From Diphasiastrum complanatum (Eukaryota > Streptophyta > Lycopodiopsida > Lycopodiales > Lycopodiaceae), in NCBI GenBank assembly GCA_029204225.1, contig CM055103.1:953608-1017607 (forward strand): a DNA stretch of 64,000 nucleotides, written 5' to 3'. This document shows positions 20,813 through 31,060 of the stretch, piece after piece (the first letter of the stretch is position 1; every line of letters starts with the position of its first letter). Made by a program: the position numbers and the translations under genes. The notes beneath the pieces are model-generated. The model was not told where the DNA came from and ran no database searches. It saw only the letters and a list, made by a program, of their open reading frames with translations.

Positions 20813-21170
20813 TGTAATAGATCCTAACACCACAGTAGGGCAAACACTAACTGATCCCCCCAACCTTGCCTACTCCCTGATATAGAGTAAGCCCCTCCTA
20901 GCCCAGTGTGAGGACTGGTAGCATGCAACTGCCAAGTGTCGGCCACGTGGCACTGACGTGGTCGACTGCACGTCGGGACCCAACTAGGGGCCCTATCCTG
21001 CTGACAGGGTCCCTAGGCTGTGTTAGGCCCGCCATGGCTATGGACCGTGCTGGGGCACACTACTCACACTGTCTTGCCCTGTTGGTCATGTACACTGGAC
21101 ACGACCCTGACTGTGGTATCTGACCTATCTGTGTTCCCTAGGGTTCGGCACTGGTTACGAGCTCATAACA
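20813..21170 (-). repeat. Gypsy 5' LTR
   Basis: It is 358 bp, the same length as its partner at 8450-8807, and differs at four visible transitions. It is followed by the duplication GCTAG (21171-21175). Confidence 0.93.
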
Positions 21171-21509
21171 GCTAGTGTATGCATTTTGTGAGTAAAGTAG
21201 AGTGAATGCAAAGAGATTATACGTACTGTGAATCTCTGAGAAGTGATCATGTAATGAGATCTTTCTTGATAAGTGATAAAATAAAAGTTTTCTTAGGATG
21301 GAAATCTGTTGCATACGTATGAGAATGATTGTGCTTTGATATGTCTTTTGGTTGCATACTTTAGACTTAACATGGGTTACGGGCCCACGACACACACCCT
21401 ATCCTCTTAAAAGTTTTTTTAATCAGATTGTGTACTGAACATCTTTTGATAAGTATTGATCATTATTATAGCTATCTAAAAGGTATCGAGCAGTACAACG
21501 TCGAGAAGT
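21171..21509. other. Continuation of leader repeat, then unassigned
   Basis: 21171-21269 continues the leader repeat that was split at 8449 and matches 7732-7830. The following 240 bp show no recognised element, although they immediately precede a Copia gag start and may be its leader or LTR end. Confidence 0.5.
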
Positions 21510-22440
21510 ATGGCTCATATGCAGGAAACGAGGTAGGTCGAGAAACTGGAAAACGAAAACTACGATGTATGGTCGTGGAAAATTCAGTTGATCCTAGATA
21601 AGAAGGGACTCTGTGATCTTGTCTCTAGAGCTGAAATAGAGTCGCTCATCGAAGGAGAAGAATCAGTGAAGAAGGGGAGATTGTTTCGAGACAGAATGAA
21701 ACAAGCTCTCTCCATTATTTGCCTATCTTTGGGAGATATTGCCAGTGCCCAAGCCAGAGATGTAAAAACTCCAAAAGAAGTTTGGAAGACCTTGCAAAAT
21801 TTATACCATGGAGTAGGAGTAACCTCCAGGATTGTTTTGCAGAAGGAGATAATGCATCTGGCAGTAGCAGAAGGCGAATCAATCGCTTCTTATGTAAGAA
21901 GATTCAAAGATGTGCTTAGGCACCTAGCAGCATTGGGCTTTTCCATGAAGGAAAAGGATGTAACGGCCTTATTTATTGGCGGACTACCTTCATCCTTTGA
22001 AACTACCATTGCTACCATAGAGTCTTAGTATGCAGATGATAAGGAAGACTTGTTAATGCTAGAAATAGTGATGGCAAGGATCATGCAGACAGAGCTAAGA
22101 AGAAGCAAGATGGTAGGGCCATCTGAGCAAGAAATGGCCTTGATTATGACATCTCAACAAATTCAAGCTAAAAATCCATAGAAGCAAAGGGAAAAGCAAA
22201 ATGCCAAAGGAAAGAAAGAGTTTTGAAAGAAATTCGAAAGGAAGTGCTACGCCCCACCAAATCATCTGGTAAGAGACTGTTTGATAAAAGCATGGATTAA
22301 GCTGATGCAGACCAGAGAAGTAGCAAACTTGGCTAAGGAAGATGCGGAACCTGAAGAAAGATGTATGATGGCGAGGCAAAAGACTACCCCTCTGAAAGCT
22401 GAACATTTAGAAATAAGGCTGTGATGAGCAATGATAGCGA
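21510..22440 (+). pseudogene. Copia gag remnant
   Basis: An ATG at 21510 is followed by a TAG at codon 9, after which the frame continues into recognisable gag: YDVWSWKIQLILDKKGLCD, then VWKTLQNLYHGVG, ESIASYVRRFKDVLRHLAAL and ALFIGGLPSSFETTI. These are UBN2-type Copia gag motifs. A TAG near 22026 and later stops break it. The zinc knuckle is reduced to CYAPPNHLVRDC, missing a cysteine and several residues. The family differs from the young Copia element. Confidence 0.8.
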
Positions 22441-23079
22441 TGAAGGGCTAGATCTACACTGGTATGTGGATTCTGGAGCCACCTGTCATATGACGCCCCG
22501 CGGCCATATCATTTGAGACTTTAGGTATTTAGATACGCCTATTAGTATTTTTATGGTAAACAATAAGCCTATTGTAGCAGAAGGGATAGGTAATGTTCTT
22601 GTTGACCTTAGTGAAACAAGAAGGGATAAACTGATGGAAGTCTTATATGTACATGGTATCACTAAAAATCTTCTTTCTTTTGTCAAAATGATGAATATGG
22701 GGATTGAAACTAGATTTCAAGGGGGGAACTGTCTGACTTATATTGATGAAAAGCTGGTTATAAAGAGTGTTAATGCTGGCAATCTATAAAGAGTGCAATT
22801 CTATAAAAGAAGAACATGCAAATATTGTTGAAGAAAGACCTGGCATAGAGTCATATGGGTTTGTCATGAGAGATTAGGACATGCATCTCACAAAAAGCTA
22901 GAGAAATTAATATTAAAAGGGAATAAGCTAGACAAGCCTGGATGAAAAAGAGGAAATCAAATGTAAACAGTGTGAAGCGTGCTTAAGAGGGAAGATGAAC
23001 AAGAAACCATTTGCTGAATCCAGTAAGCATCTCATCAAGAAAATATTGGAGCTCGTTCACAATGATCTTTGTGGACACA
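22441..23079 (+). pseudogene. Copia protease and pre-integrase remnant, truncated
   Basis: The frame reads HWYVDSGATCHMTPRG (aspartic protease, D-S-G intact), then GITKNLLSFVKMM. The pre-integrase zinc region follows as WVCHERLGHASHKKLEKL and CKQCEACLRGKMNKK, then ELVHNDLCGHM at the start of the integrase core. Stops occur after RGHII and elsewhere. The sequence ends abruptly at about 23079, where the opposite-strand RT of another Copia element begins. Confidence 0.8.
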
Positions 23080-23700
23080 TGTCTTCCTTTTGCCATACTT
23101 CAATGCCGAGACAATAGTGCATCAATCCTAGATCACTCATGTCAAAAGCAATGGAAAGATCTAATTTTATTTCATCAATTAAGTTCTCATTACTTCCTGT
23201 AATAATCAAATCATCCACATACAACACAATGAACACTATATCTGAGTCTTGCCTTAGAATGTAAAGATTAGGATCAGCATCACTCTTTACCATTCCCCTT
23301 CGCTTGAAATGTTCATCAATGCAAGAGTACCACGCCCTTGGTACTTGTTTCAATCCATAAATGGCCTTGCTGAGCTTACAAACGAGATGCTCTCTCCCTG
23401 GCTCAACAAATCCTTGAGGTTGTACTAAGTACACCTCTTCATCCAATACTCCATTAAGAAAAGCAGATTTAACGTCCATTTGCTGGATCTCCCAACCATA
23501 GAAAATAGAAATAGCAATGATAGAATGTATAGTTACCATCTTAGCTACGGGTGCGAAGGTTTCCTCAAAATCAATACCTTCCTGCTGCTCAAATCCTCTC
23601 ACAACCAACCGTGCTTTGTACTTGTTGAGTTGCCCATTAGCTCCATATTTGATCTTGTATATCCATTTGCAAGTGATAGGCGTAATTAGGTAGCTCAACC
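23080..23700 (-). pseudogene. Copia reverse transcriptase remnant
   Basis: The block 23057-23698 has an open RT: CKWIYKIKYGANGQLNKYKA, RGFEQQEGIDFEETFAPVAK, QQMDVKSAFLNG, AIYGLKQVPRAWY, and the catalytic YVDDLIITGS. It stops at LGIEVWQKEDM because the element is truncated at about 23079, so the rest of RT and RNase H is missing. A frame change at about 23690 separates it from the preceding linker. It belongs with the gag and integrase blocks up to 26396. Confidence 0.88.
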
Positions 23701-24548
23701 AAGTTCCACGTCTTATTTTTTATTATAGCTTCCATTTCTGTTTCCATAGCTTCACGCCACTCCTTGTGCTCCTTTGCTTTATCAAAAGTTTTTGGTTCTT
23801 GAGCCTTGAGCATAGAACCCATTAGGGCTAGATTCATCTATAATCTTGCAGGAGGTTTTCGATTTCTACTTAATCTTCTAAGCTCTCCATGCTCACTTGA
23901 TTCGGGAGTATCTCCCTTATTAGCATCACTTGTTACTGACAAGTACCACTTAGGCACTCTCCTATGAATCTCATTATTGGCCCTGTCTTTTTCCATTGGC
24001 TCTTCCATATCGACACCAACTTATTCCTTCACTTGCACTTTAGCTTTATCATCAAAGAAATCAATTGTCAATTTCATTTGGTCATTTTGACCCATCTCAT
24101 CAAAAGTAGCATCTCTGGAAATCACGAACTTTTGTGCATCTGTGTCATACATCCTGTATTTCTTGGCTCTTTCATAATATCCAAGGAAAATACACTTAAC
24201 CACTTTTGCATCTAGCTTCTTTCGTTTTTCATCAGGTACATGAGCGTAAGCATCACAACCAAATACTCGTAAATGAAAAACATTAGGTTTCTTTCTAGTA
24301 AAAGCTTCGTAAGGTGTCTTACCCTCCACGGACTTCGTAAGACACCGATGCAAGATATGAGTAGCTGTGTTGCATGCTTTTGCCGAAAAAGTATTTGGCA
24401 AACCCTTGCTCTTAAGCATTGCCCTAGTCATCTCCACAATGGATCTATTTTTTCGTTCTGCAACTCTGTTCTGTTGTGCTGAATAGGGTGTAGTGGTTTG
24501 TCTCTTGATCTCCTTATCCTTGCAAAAGTTTATAAACTCTGTTGAAAA
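23701..24548 (-). pseudogene. Copia integrase C-terminus and RT linker remnant
   Basis: 24021-24437 encodes the integrase C-terminal region (GKTPYEAFTRKKPNVFHLRV, FGCDAYAHVP, CIFLGYYERAKKYRMYD). 23637-23837 gives the RT linker (FDKAKEHKEWREAMETEMEA, NKTWNLVELPN). Upstream at 24440-24548 the end of the catalytic core reads AQQNRVAERKN, where the usual glycine is arginine. Stops lie between blocks, including a TAG at 24549 and stops near 23836 and 24021. Confidence 0.85.
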
Positions 24549-25385
24549 CTACTCACCGCCACCATCTAATCTGAGGGTCTTAATATAACAACTTGTTTGT
24601 TTTTCAACTAGAGCCTTGAACTCTCTAAACTTGGCAAAAGCATCAGATTTCTTGCTTATGAAATAAATCCAGATATGTCTACTATAGTCATCAATGAATG
24701 TGATGAAATAGTAACAACCACTAATGGACCTAGTTTGTATTGGTCCACACAGATCACTATGAACATTATCAAGAATGTCATTGGCTCTTCTTGCTCCATC
24801 TTTGGGAAATCTCTCTCTATGTTGTTTTCCCAAAATGCAACCCTCACAAATTTTTCCTTCAAAAGAGATATCAGACAATCCAACAACTAGATTACCTCTT
24901 TTAAGAATTTGCAAGCTTTGAGCACTGATATGACCAAACCTTTGATGCCAAAGATCACTTCGACTATCAACAGTGCTTACCATAGCTTGAGTAGAAGAAC
25001 TCGCATTCAATTTGTAGAGTCGATTCCCGTTGACTCTAGCTCCTGTAGCAATCACTTTGTAGTGATTCTTGATGTCTTTGACAAGACATTTATCACTGTC
25101 AAACTCAACCTTGAGTTGTTGATTAGCCATCATCCCAACAGATAGTAGATTGTTAGCTAAACCAGATACATATTGCACATTGCTTATCTGCTTTATCTTC
25201 CCGCTGGCTAACTTCACTGGTACCACTCCAACTCCTTTAACAGATAGCAATTTGCCATCAGCTTGTCCAACTTCATCACCATTGTCAGTTTCCTTGAGTT
25301 CTGAAAACCACTCTTTCCTTGAAGTCATGTGCTTGGATGCACCACTATCAATGTACCATGTATCCCTGGCTTCATCACTTGTCAT
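24549..25385 (-). pseudogene. Copia protease-integrase remnant
   Basis: This 278-codon open block carries the protease (WYIDSGASKHMTSRKEWF), the pre-integrase zinc region (LWHQRFGHISAQSLQ, CEGCILGKQHRERF) and the first two catalytic segments of integrase (VHSDLCGPIQ, FITFIDDYSRHIW, LRLDGGGE). In the last motif the common DNGGE is DGGGE, keeping the catalytic aspartate. It ends in a TAG directly after that motif. It is the middle of the same element as the gag block at 25665-26396. Confidence 0.88.
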
Positions 25386-26396
25386 TAATGCTATAATGAA
25401 CAGTTTTGAACCCTCACCAGTATCATCTTCATATTGATCATCATCGTACTGATGTTGATCAATATAATTGTCTTTATAATAATAGTCATCAAATTGATGT
25501 TGATCAGCATAATTTCCCGCTTGCCATTTGTCTTTTCTTTGTCCCTTCTGTTTCTTGAAGCATTCACGCTCCCAATGGCCAGGTTTGTTGCAGTACCTAC
25601 AATTTCCAGGTTTATTTTATCTTGAATAGTCGCATACTTGACCTCGACCGTGATTCCAATTGCCTCAATTCTGACTATCATTGACTTGCTCATGAAATTG
25701 TTGAAATGATCCCCGACTTGAGTTTCCTCCTCTCGATTGATACCTTCCACGGCCAAATCTTCCACCTCGTCCTCTAACTGCAAGAGCTTGATCATAGCTC
25801 CTGTTACGATGATTCAAGTTCTCTTGACGTTGCTCTTCTTGCAAAAGCAATCCACCTAGTTCTTCATAGGTTGGAAAATTTTCTCTTGTGGCTATACTCG
25901 TCACAAACATCTGATGTGACTCACTCGGAATATTCAATGTCAGTTGCACGATCTCACGATCTTGTACTCGCTCTCCAACTACTGCTAATTGGTCACAGAT
26001 CTCTTTGATCTTCAATATGTGATCGGCAATAGTTGCACCATCATCCATCCGCAATGTATGCAACTTCGTCTTCAGAAACAATATTCCAAATGCATTTGTC
26101 GTTTCAAACAATGCCTTCAATGTATCCCACACTTCTTTTGGTCCTTCTGAATCTAAAATATAGGAAATAATTGCATCTCTAACTGATAAGTTGATGACAT
26201 TCTGGGCTTTCGGTTTTCTCCTATCAAATGCCCGCTGATCTTTTTCAATCACTGACCTTGTCTCTTCACCTGTCACGATCTCCCATAGCTCCTTTTTCAT
26301 CAAAATGTTCTTCAGTTTGAATTTCCAAACTGCATAGTTGCCGGCACCTTCCAATTTGCTTGACTCATTAAGGACAATTTCGTTTAGAGTTGCCAT
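25386..26396 (-). pseudogene. Copia gag remnant
   Basis: The ATG at 26396 opens a 243-codon gag (KLEGAGNYAVWKFKLKNILM, EVWDTLKALFET, TYEELGGLLLQEEQRQENLN), followed by an RG-rich stretch (VRGRGGRFGRGRYQSRGG). A TGA at 25665 ends it, and a further TAA precedes an intact-looking zinc knuckle, CRYCNKPGHWEREC, at about 25570-25620. Downstream 25391-25550 is asparagine- and aspartate-rich before the protease. The start is followed by a 950-bp leader and a PBS at 27348. Confidence 0.87.
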
Positions 26397-27347
26397 TATT
26401 GGATAGATGAGTCTGGTTCACAAAATTTATCACACCACAGAATTGTAAATTTTTGGTTGGACACCTGATATCGGTACGACGCGCCGGTGCACGACTACTC
26501 AGGATTCTCTTTAACTCGCGCGCATGGATCCGATATTGGTACAGATATGCGATATCGATATACACGTGCAGATGGACGACTGCTCTGGATTTTCTTTACC
26601 TCTGGCACGTCGCTCCAATATTGGTACTGATATGTGATATTAGTATGACACGCGGATGTATAACTGCTCTTGGTTTTCTTTACCTCTGGCGCGTCGATCC
26701 AATATTGGTACGAACAAGATGAAAAATAGAGAGAATATAAGAACTTTCACAGAGAATATTTTAGATTCCCCACTTCGGCGTGACGGCTACGCCGCCTCCT
26801 CTTTGCAAAGATTTCGAAATGTGTGATCGTTCAAAAGACAGAGATTAGTAATGTGAAAATTATGAAGCTTCCTAACTCTGAATGACAGTACTAGACACTA
26901 TCTAGTGTGATTTGTGGTACTCCAAATAGACAAATGAGAGATTTCTTGGCAAACCTCTCACACAAATAGCACTTTCCACAACAACTAGGAAGTATTGTAA
27001 GAATCTCCCCCACTCAACAGATTTTCAATCTGTTTGATGCTGCCTTGGCCTTTTGGAAGCCTCCTGCACTGTGCTTTTCATAACAACTAGGAAGTATTGT
27101 AAAAATCTCCCCACTCAACAGATTTTCAACTTGTTTGATGCTGCCCTGGCCTTTCTAATGCCTCCGAGACTGTGTCTTCGTTCTCCACTGATGATTCTGA
27201 GCTCCAAACCTGCAAAATACACCAAAGAAGGATTTTTTCCAGTTGTTTTCATCTCTCCAAGCTTTCACCTCCCGTGAAGGACTTTCTCACTTCGTTGCGG
27301 AGCCTATGACAAGCTGTATCCACTGATCAGGCTTCAAGACTATTGCT
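26397..27347 (-). other. Copia leader with two sets of tandem repeats
   Basis: This untranslated leader contains two tandem arrays. At 26490-26711 three units of about 85 bp share CCRATATTGGTAC and CTTTACCTCTGGC-like motifs. At 26979-27175 two units of about 104 bp share CAACTAGGAAGTATTGTA and CTCCCC-ACTCAACAGATTTTC-like motifs. Short ORFs here are repeat products. Confidence 0.7.
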
Positions 27348-27359
27348 GCTCTGATACCA
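27348..27359 (-). other. Primer-binding site
   Basis: The minus strand reads TGGTATCAGAGC next to the LTR start at 27360. Confidence 0.85.
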
Positions 27360-27622
27360 TGTCAAGAATTAGATATGCAACATCAAGCATTCACCATAAG
27401 CAATCACCACAAGAAGATAGAAGAAGAACACACACTCTCACTCTATCACACTTACACATACAGAATGTAAAATGTACAAATAGACCCTGAACCCCTGATA
27501 GAGAGAGAAAACTTACGAGTAGATTAATGGACTAGCCTACGGCTAATGACAACTGGTCACAACTGTCAACATCAATGTACCTCGTAAACAGTAACAATGA
27601 AGTTTATCATTGATTTCTAACA
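27360..27622 (-). repeat. 5' LTR of the truncated Copia element
   Basis: It starts TGTCAAGAATTAG beside the PBS and ends GATTTCTAACA, 263 bp. No 3' LTR is present because the element is truncated at 23079. The flank from 27623 is a copy of the repeat at 5372-5880, inverted, so the element inserted into or next to that family. Confidence 0.75.
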
Positions 27623-27759
27623 CCGCTCGACGTGGCCCCATTAGCTCTCATGGATGACCATTGACGTAGTTGTTGGCCGACAAACTGCCTCCATGCCTTG
27701 GCGGCCCTTGGCACATTCTTCAAATCGTGTCTTTTGATCGGCCACACAAATGTGACTAG

Positions 27760-27800
<41 letters not shown>

Positions 27801-28111
27801 ATCTCATCACATTCATGCTTATGGAAGTGATCTCTTTGGGTTTATATATCCATTTTTGCATTGTCTTGTTGATATCTTGAATTCTTGTGTGTAGAATGCT
27901 ATTTTAAGTTGTGTATCAGATTCACACATGTGAAATGTGTTGTGGTACAACCATTGTACAGAAAACAAAAGCAAATTATCATTCTTATTTTGTCAAGTTC
28001 TTATTGAGTTTATAGCTTCTATTCAAGTAGATGTTAGATTTCTCATTGTTAATGGTATTAGATGTGCTATCTTTGTGGGCCAAAGATCAAAGGGACAAAT
28101 TAGATCTTAGT
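27623..28111 (+). repeat. Copy of the 5372-5880 LTR-type repeat
   Basis: This is the reverse complement of about 5385-5880 and parallel to 48745-49250. It includes an interrupted (CT)n at 27759-27801. Homology stops near 28111, before the LTR end and PBS seen in the other copies. Confidence 0.75.
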
Positions 28112-28560
28112 GATTTATGATATAATTTAATGTATACATAGTCTAATTGTTAACTAGACCCTTTCACGGGAGCGACGCACCTATTGTTTAAGAGATGTGT
28201 TTGTTCGTCCCGTAGAACATATATAGATCTCACACTTCAGTCTTGAGCATCGAGAGAGAAGAGTTTATGCATATGTAAGAGATTGAAGAAGTGAATAGAG
28301 TTTTGTGAGTTATTTTCTCTTATCTCTGTTCTCCACACTACTAAGTTTGAGTGATCTTGAGTCTGCTAACAATCTCTAACGCATTACATGAATTACTCTC
28401 TGATTAGACAGACTTTCTAGTGCATTACAGTCGTTTGCTGTGTATCCTGAAGCACGCTATAAAGAACTGTCTTAGAATCATCTTATATGTCTGTCGCGAA
28501 TACTTTCTTTTCGGCACTCGAATAACGACTATCTTTGGTACAGTCTAGCACGATCATTGA
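28112..28560. other. No gene; LTR-like non-coding sequence
   Basis: There is no supported ORF. The composition (short pyrimidine runs, GAGAGAGAAGAG) resembles an LTR or leader, but no ends could be fixed. Confidence 0.35.
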
Positions 28561-28564
28561 ATAA

Positions 28565-29055
28565 AGTTGTATGTATACATATGAGATGACAGTCCATGTC
28601 TGAAGAATTGAGGCTTTGATCTGTTTTTCTGATTGTCACTAACATAAGTTTCTAACGTGCTCTGAAACCATTCGTGTTTTTTAACCATTAATTTGGACTT
28701 TAGTTGTTGAGGACTTCTGTCTAGAAACGAACAGTTCACGAACGCGATTAATTAATTGTCTGTACAATCACAAATACATCGAAGATTTCTTGATTTTCTA
28801 TTGACACCTTAATCAGCTAGAGTGTTGTACTGTTGTACTACTCTGATAACATCTCGTCTATAGAATGCATTTCATTCGATTTGATAGAGGCCATATTGTT
28901 GTTCTAATATTGGTTACATTTTAATGTCTGTCGACAACCAGAATAACACTCAAAACCACTTGTCATAAATTTTACCAAAAACATTACTTGCTAACGCTGT
29001 CCTCTGTGGGAACGACACTATTTGCTACAAAATCTATAGTAATGTTGTTGGTATA
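28565..29055 (+). repeat. Direct repeat shared with 38322-38858
   Basis: Both copies begin near GAGATGACAGTCCATGT and end near TATAGTA(C/T)GACA. They share CTACTCTGATAACATCTC and GTCGACAACCAGAATAAC-like segments. The divergence is considerable, so this is an old repeat, probably a retrotransposon LTR end or leader. No coding capacity was seen. Confidence 0.7.
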
Positions 29056-29082
29056 GTACGACAGACCCCAACCAAGTGTGGC

Positions 29083-29232
29083 TTGAGGGGGGGTGTTGGA
29101 ATATCAATCTATACTCTAGAGAGAACTATCAAACAAGGTGGATAGCTCAGTGGTAGAATATCCCATCCAGTACGAGGGAGGTCCTGTGTTTGAATCCTGT
29201 CCATCCATATTATGATTTATGGATTTCTAACA
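29083..29232 (+). repeat. PPT and small LTR-like unit (TRIM-like)
   Basis: A polypurine tract (GAGGGGGGG) is followed by a unit starting TGTTGGAATATC (29094) and ending ATTTCTAACA (29232). This is 139 bp with TG...CA ends, in the size range of TRIM LTRs. It contains the tRNA-like segment at 29137-29206. No partner LTR or target duplication was identified. Confidence 0.45.
29137..29206 (+). ncRNA. tRNA-like sequence with pol III A and B boxes
   Basis: GGATAGCTCAGTGGTAGA matches the tRNA D-arm/A box, and TGTTTGAATCC the T-arm/B box. GGTGGAT can pair with GTCCATC across the ends with G-U pairs. The T-stem pairs poorly and no clear anticodon arm is present, so this is a degenerate tRNA or tRNA-derived SINE head, not a confident tRNA gene. 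Confidence 0.4.
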
Positions 29233-29440
29233 GGCACTGCATGTGAGTTGGAAAAGTCCAAAATTTTTCAGATGGAAAGGACTTTTTGGAACAACTCATG
29301 TGTCTTAAATAATTATGATACACTCTTATGATATGGTATGGTCTAGGGAATCTGGAGAGTTGGAATTGGCGAATCATAACTCGAAATCTAAGCTATACGT
29401 GATCTATAAGAGGATTGTGTTCATGGTAAGATTTTCCCGG
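29233..29440. other. No recognised feature
   Basis: This short non-coding stretch lies before a Gypsy integrase remnant. Nothing identifiable is seen. Confidence 0.35.
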
Positions 29441-30480
29441 ATGAATAAATAGGATAGTGGAATTATGGTACAACTGATCATCCTACCAAATCGACTGTGT
29501 TTATTCATGTAAAGACCAAGTAGTTATAGAGTGTCTATTTAGGCTTTACGGATTACCAAGTGACATTATGAACATTCGTGATTCGAAGTTCATTGGTCAC
29601 TTTTTGGTCGGCTATATTTGCTAAACTAGAGATGACGCTGAACTTAAAGTTCTTTTGATCATTGGTAGTTGCCTATGTTAGATTATTACATTCTTTTACT
29701 GAGTACATGACAAGAATCGGATGAATTATGATTGATGAATCATAGTTCAGATTCTAGTTATACTTAATCATTTAAAGAAGAATAACCTACAGGATTAAAA
29801 GATCAGATAAGACTTGTATTTACATTTTGATAGCAATCTCCTCGGAGAGGAAGTATCCTTGATGGAGATTGAGTTATTATAAGCATTTGGCTACCGGTTA
29901 TAGCCCGTGCATGCTTATGTATTGTTTTGAGCTTATGTAGAGACTCGAACGATCAAATTTCATAAGGTTGTGGATTTCCTACATGATATGCAAGAAATAT
30001 GACGGATTGCACGTAAAAATGTCTAGTGTGCCAAGATAGAGATCATCAATATGCAAATATGAAAAGATCACCGAGAGACTTCCAAGTGGGGGATTGGGTA
30101 TATTTGAGAATCCCGAAGGATTCGAGTGTAATGCATACCGACAAGCATTATAAATTGTCCCCTAGATATAGAGGACCGTATAAGATGTTGAAAAAGGTCA
30201 GATCCTTAGCTTACCAATTGGAACTCCCGGAGGGATCTCAAGTGCATCTAGTATTTCATGTAAGCTGACTCTGGTAAAGTCTACGTGAAGGATAGCATCT
30301 TGGTTCTGGTGACCAATCAGACCTGTTGGATGAATCATCGAGTGTATCTCGACTTGAACCCGAAAAGATCTTGGATACAAGAACTAAACAATTGAGAAAT
30401 TGTATGGTTACGAAGCATCTGGTTCGAAAGAAGAGTCTCACAAACGATGATGATTTCCGGGAACAAGAATGAAGCTTAAG
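29441..30480 (+). pseudogene. Gypsy integrase remnant, heavily decayed
   Basis: Scattered frames around 29500-29620 resemble the integrase core (FRLYGLPSD-like, then RDSKFIGHF). 30026-30268 is an open C-terminal block: KRSPRDFQVGDWVYLRIPKD, LSPRYRGPYKMLKKV and AYQLELPEGSQVHLVFHVS. These are Ty3/Gypsy integrase C-terminal motifs. A stop after HVS and many upstream stops make it inactive. It differs from the 8.9-10.2 kb integrase and is a separate family. The following PPT and LTR complete its 3' end. Confidence 0.75.
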
Positions 30481-30521
30481 GAGGAACTTTCCCAGTTTTA
30501 AGTTTTGAGGATAGAACTTGA

Positions 30522-31000
30522 ATAAGGGGGGAAGAATGTCATGCCCATGACTGGTCTCCGATAGTGTGTCCATGCTAGGGATCGGTAGAATGACAGCCCG
30601 TAAGTTAATTGTAACTATACGGAAATTGAGGCCATTATGTGTACATGGTCATAATTAATGGTTGTAGGCCTGAACTCATGATGGTGGATTAATATGGATC
30701 TTTTAGTGAGTCATTGGAGCATTGCATGACGTGGCCCAGATAGGCTGTAGAGGTGTCCAGTGAGGTGTCATATGCACTGCTAGTGGTGCATGGGCCTTGG
30801 AGGGTATAAGTATACCTATTGGACTGTCACTAGTGTATCCATGATTGTGAGACTGGTAGTCGTATGCTACTATTGTGATGCCTCATTCCTCTTTGTGATT
30901 GATCCATAGCTTGGGGGATAGATCCGTTTGATCTAGGTTTGGGTGGGTTGGTTTGTCCACCATCTGTTTCCCTTGTGTTGCTTGTTATTGGCATGCCTAG
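30522..31000 (+). repeat. PPT and 3' LTR of the decayed Gypsy element
   Basis: AATAAGGGGGGAAGAA is followed by an LTR beginning TGTCATGCCCATGACTGG. The right-hand end is approximate, as no clear terminus was found before the poly-G tract. Confidence 0.6.
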
Positions 31001-31043
31001 AATAGGATCCTTGGATGAGCACTTTATTCTTTTTTTAGGAATT

Positions 31044-31060
31044 GGGGGGGGGGGGGGGGG
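31044..31060. repeat. Poly-G homopolymer (17 G)
   Basis: Seventeen consecutive G residues. The length is uncertain in any sequencing method. Confidence 0.9.

Larger units (their letters stand above)
8450..21170 (-). mobile_element. Ty3/Gypsy chromovirus, complete but mutated, with nested Copia
   Basis: Two 358-bp LTRs (8450-8807 and 20813-21170) bound the element, with the 5-bp target duplication GCTAG at 8445-8449 and 21171-21175. A minus-strand PBS (20811-20800, TGGTATCAGAGC) and a PPT (complement of 8808-8821) lie just inside the LTRs. The gene order is gag, protease, RT, RNase H, integrase with a chromodomain-like tail, which is Gypsy order. The LTRs differ at four visible positions, all transitions (about 1%), so the insertion is fairly recent. 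A Copia element at 13714-20144 sits in its 5' untranslated leader. One frame change and two in-frame stops separate the coding blocks. Confidence 0.93.

Noticed and set aside
29137-29206. Similarity to the 3' part of plant 5S rRNA (Cassandra-type LTR)
   Set aside because: A stretch like GGGAGGTCCTGTGTT resembles 5S rRNA, but the tRNA A-box and B-box match is longer and better ordered.
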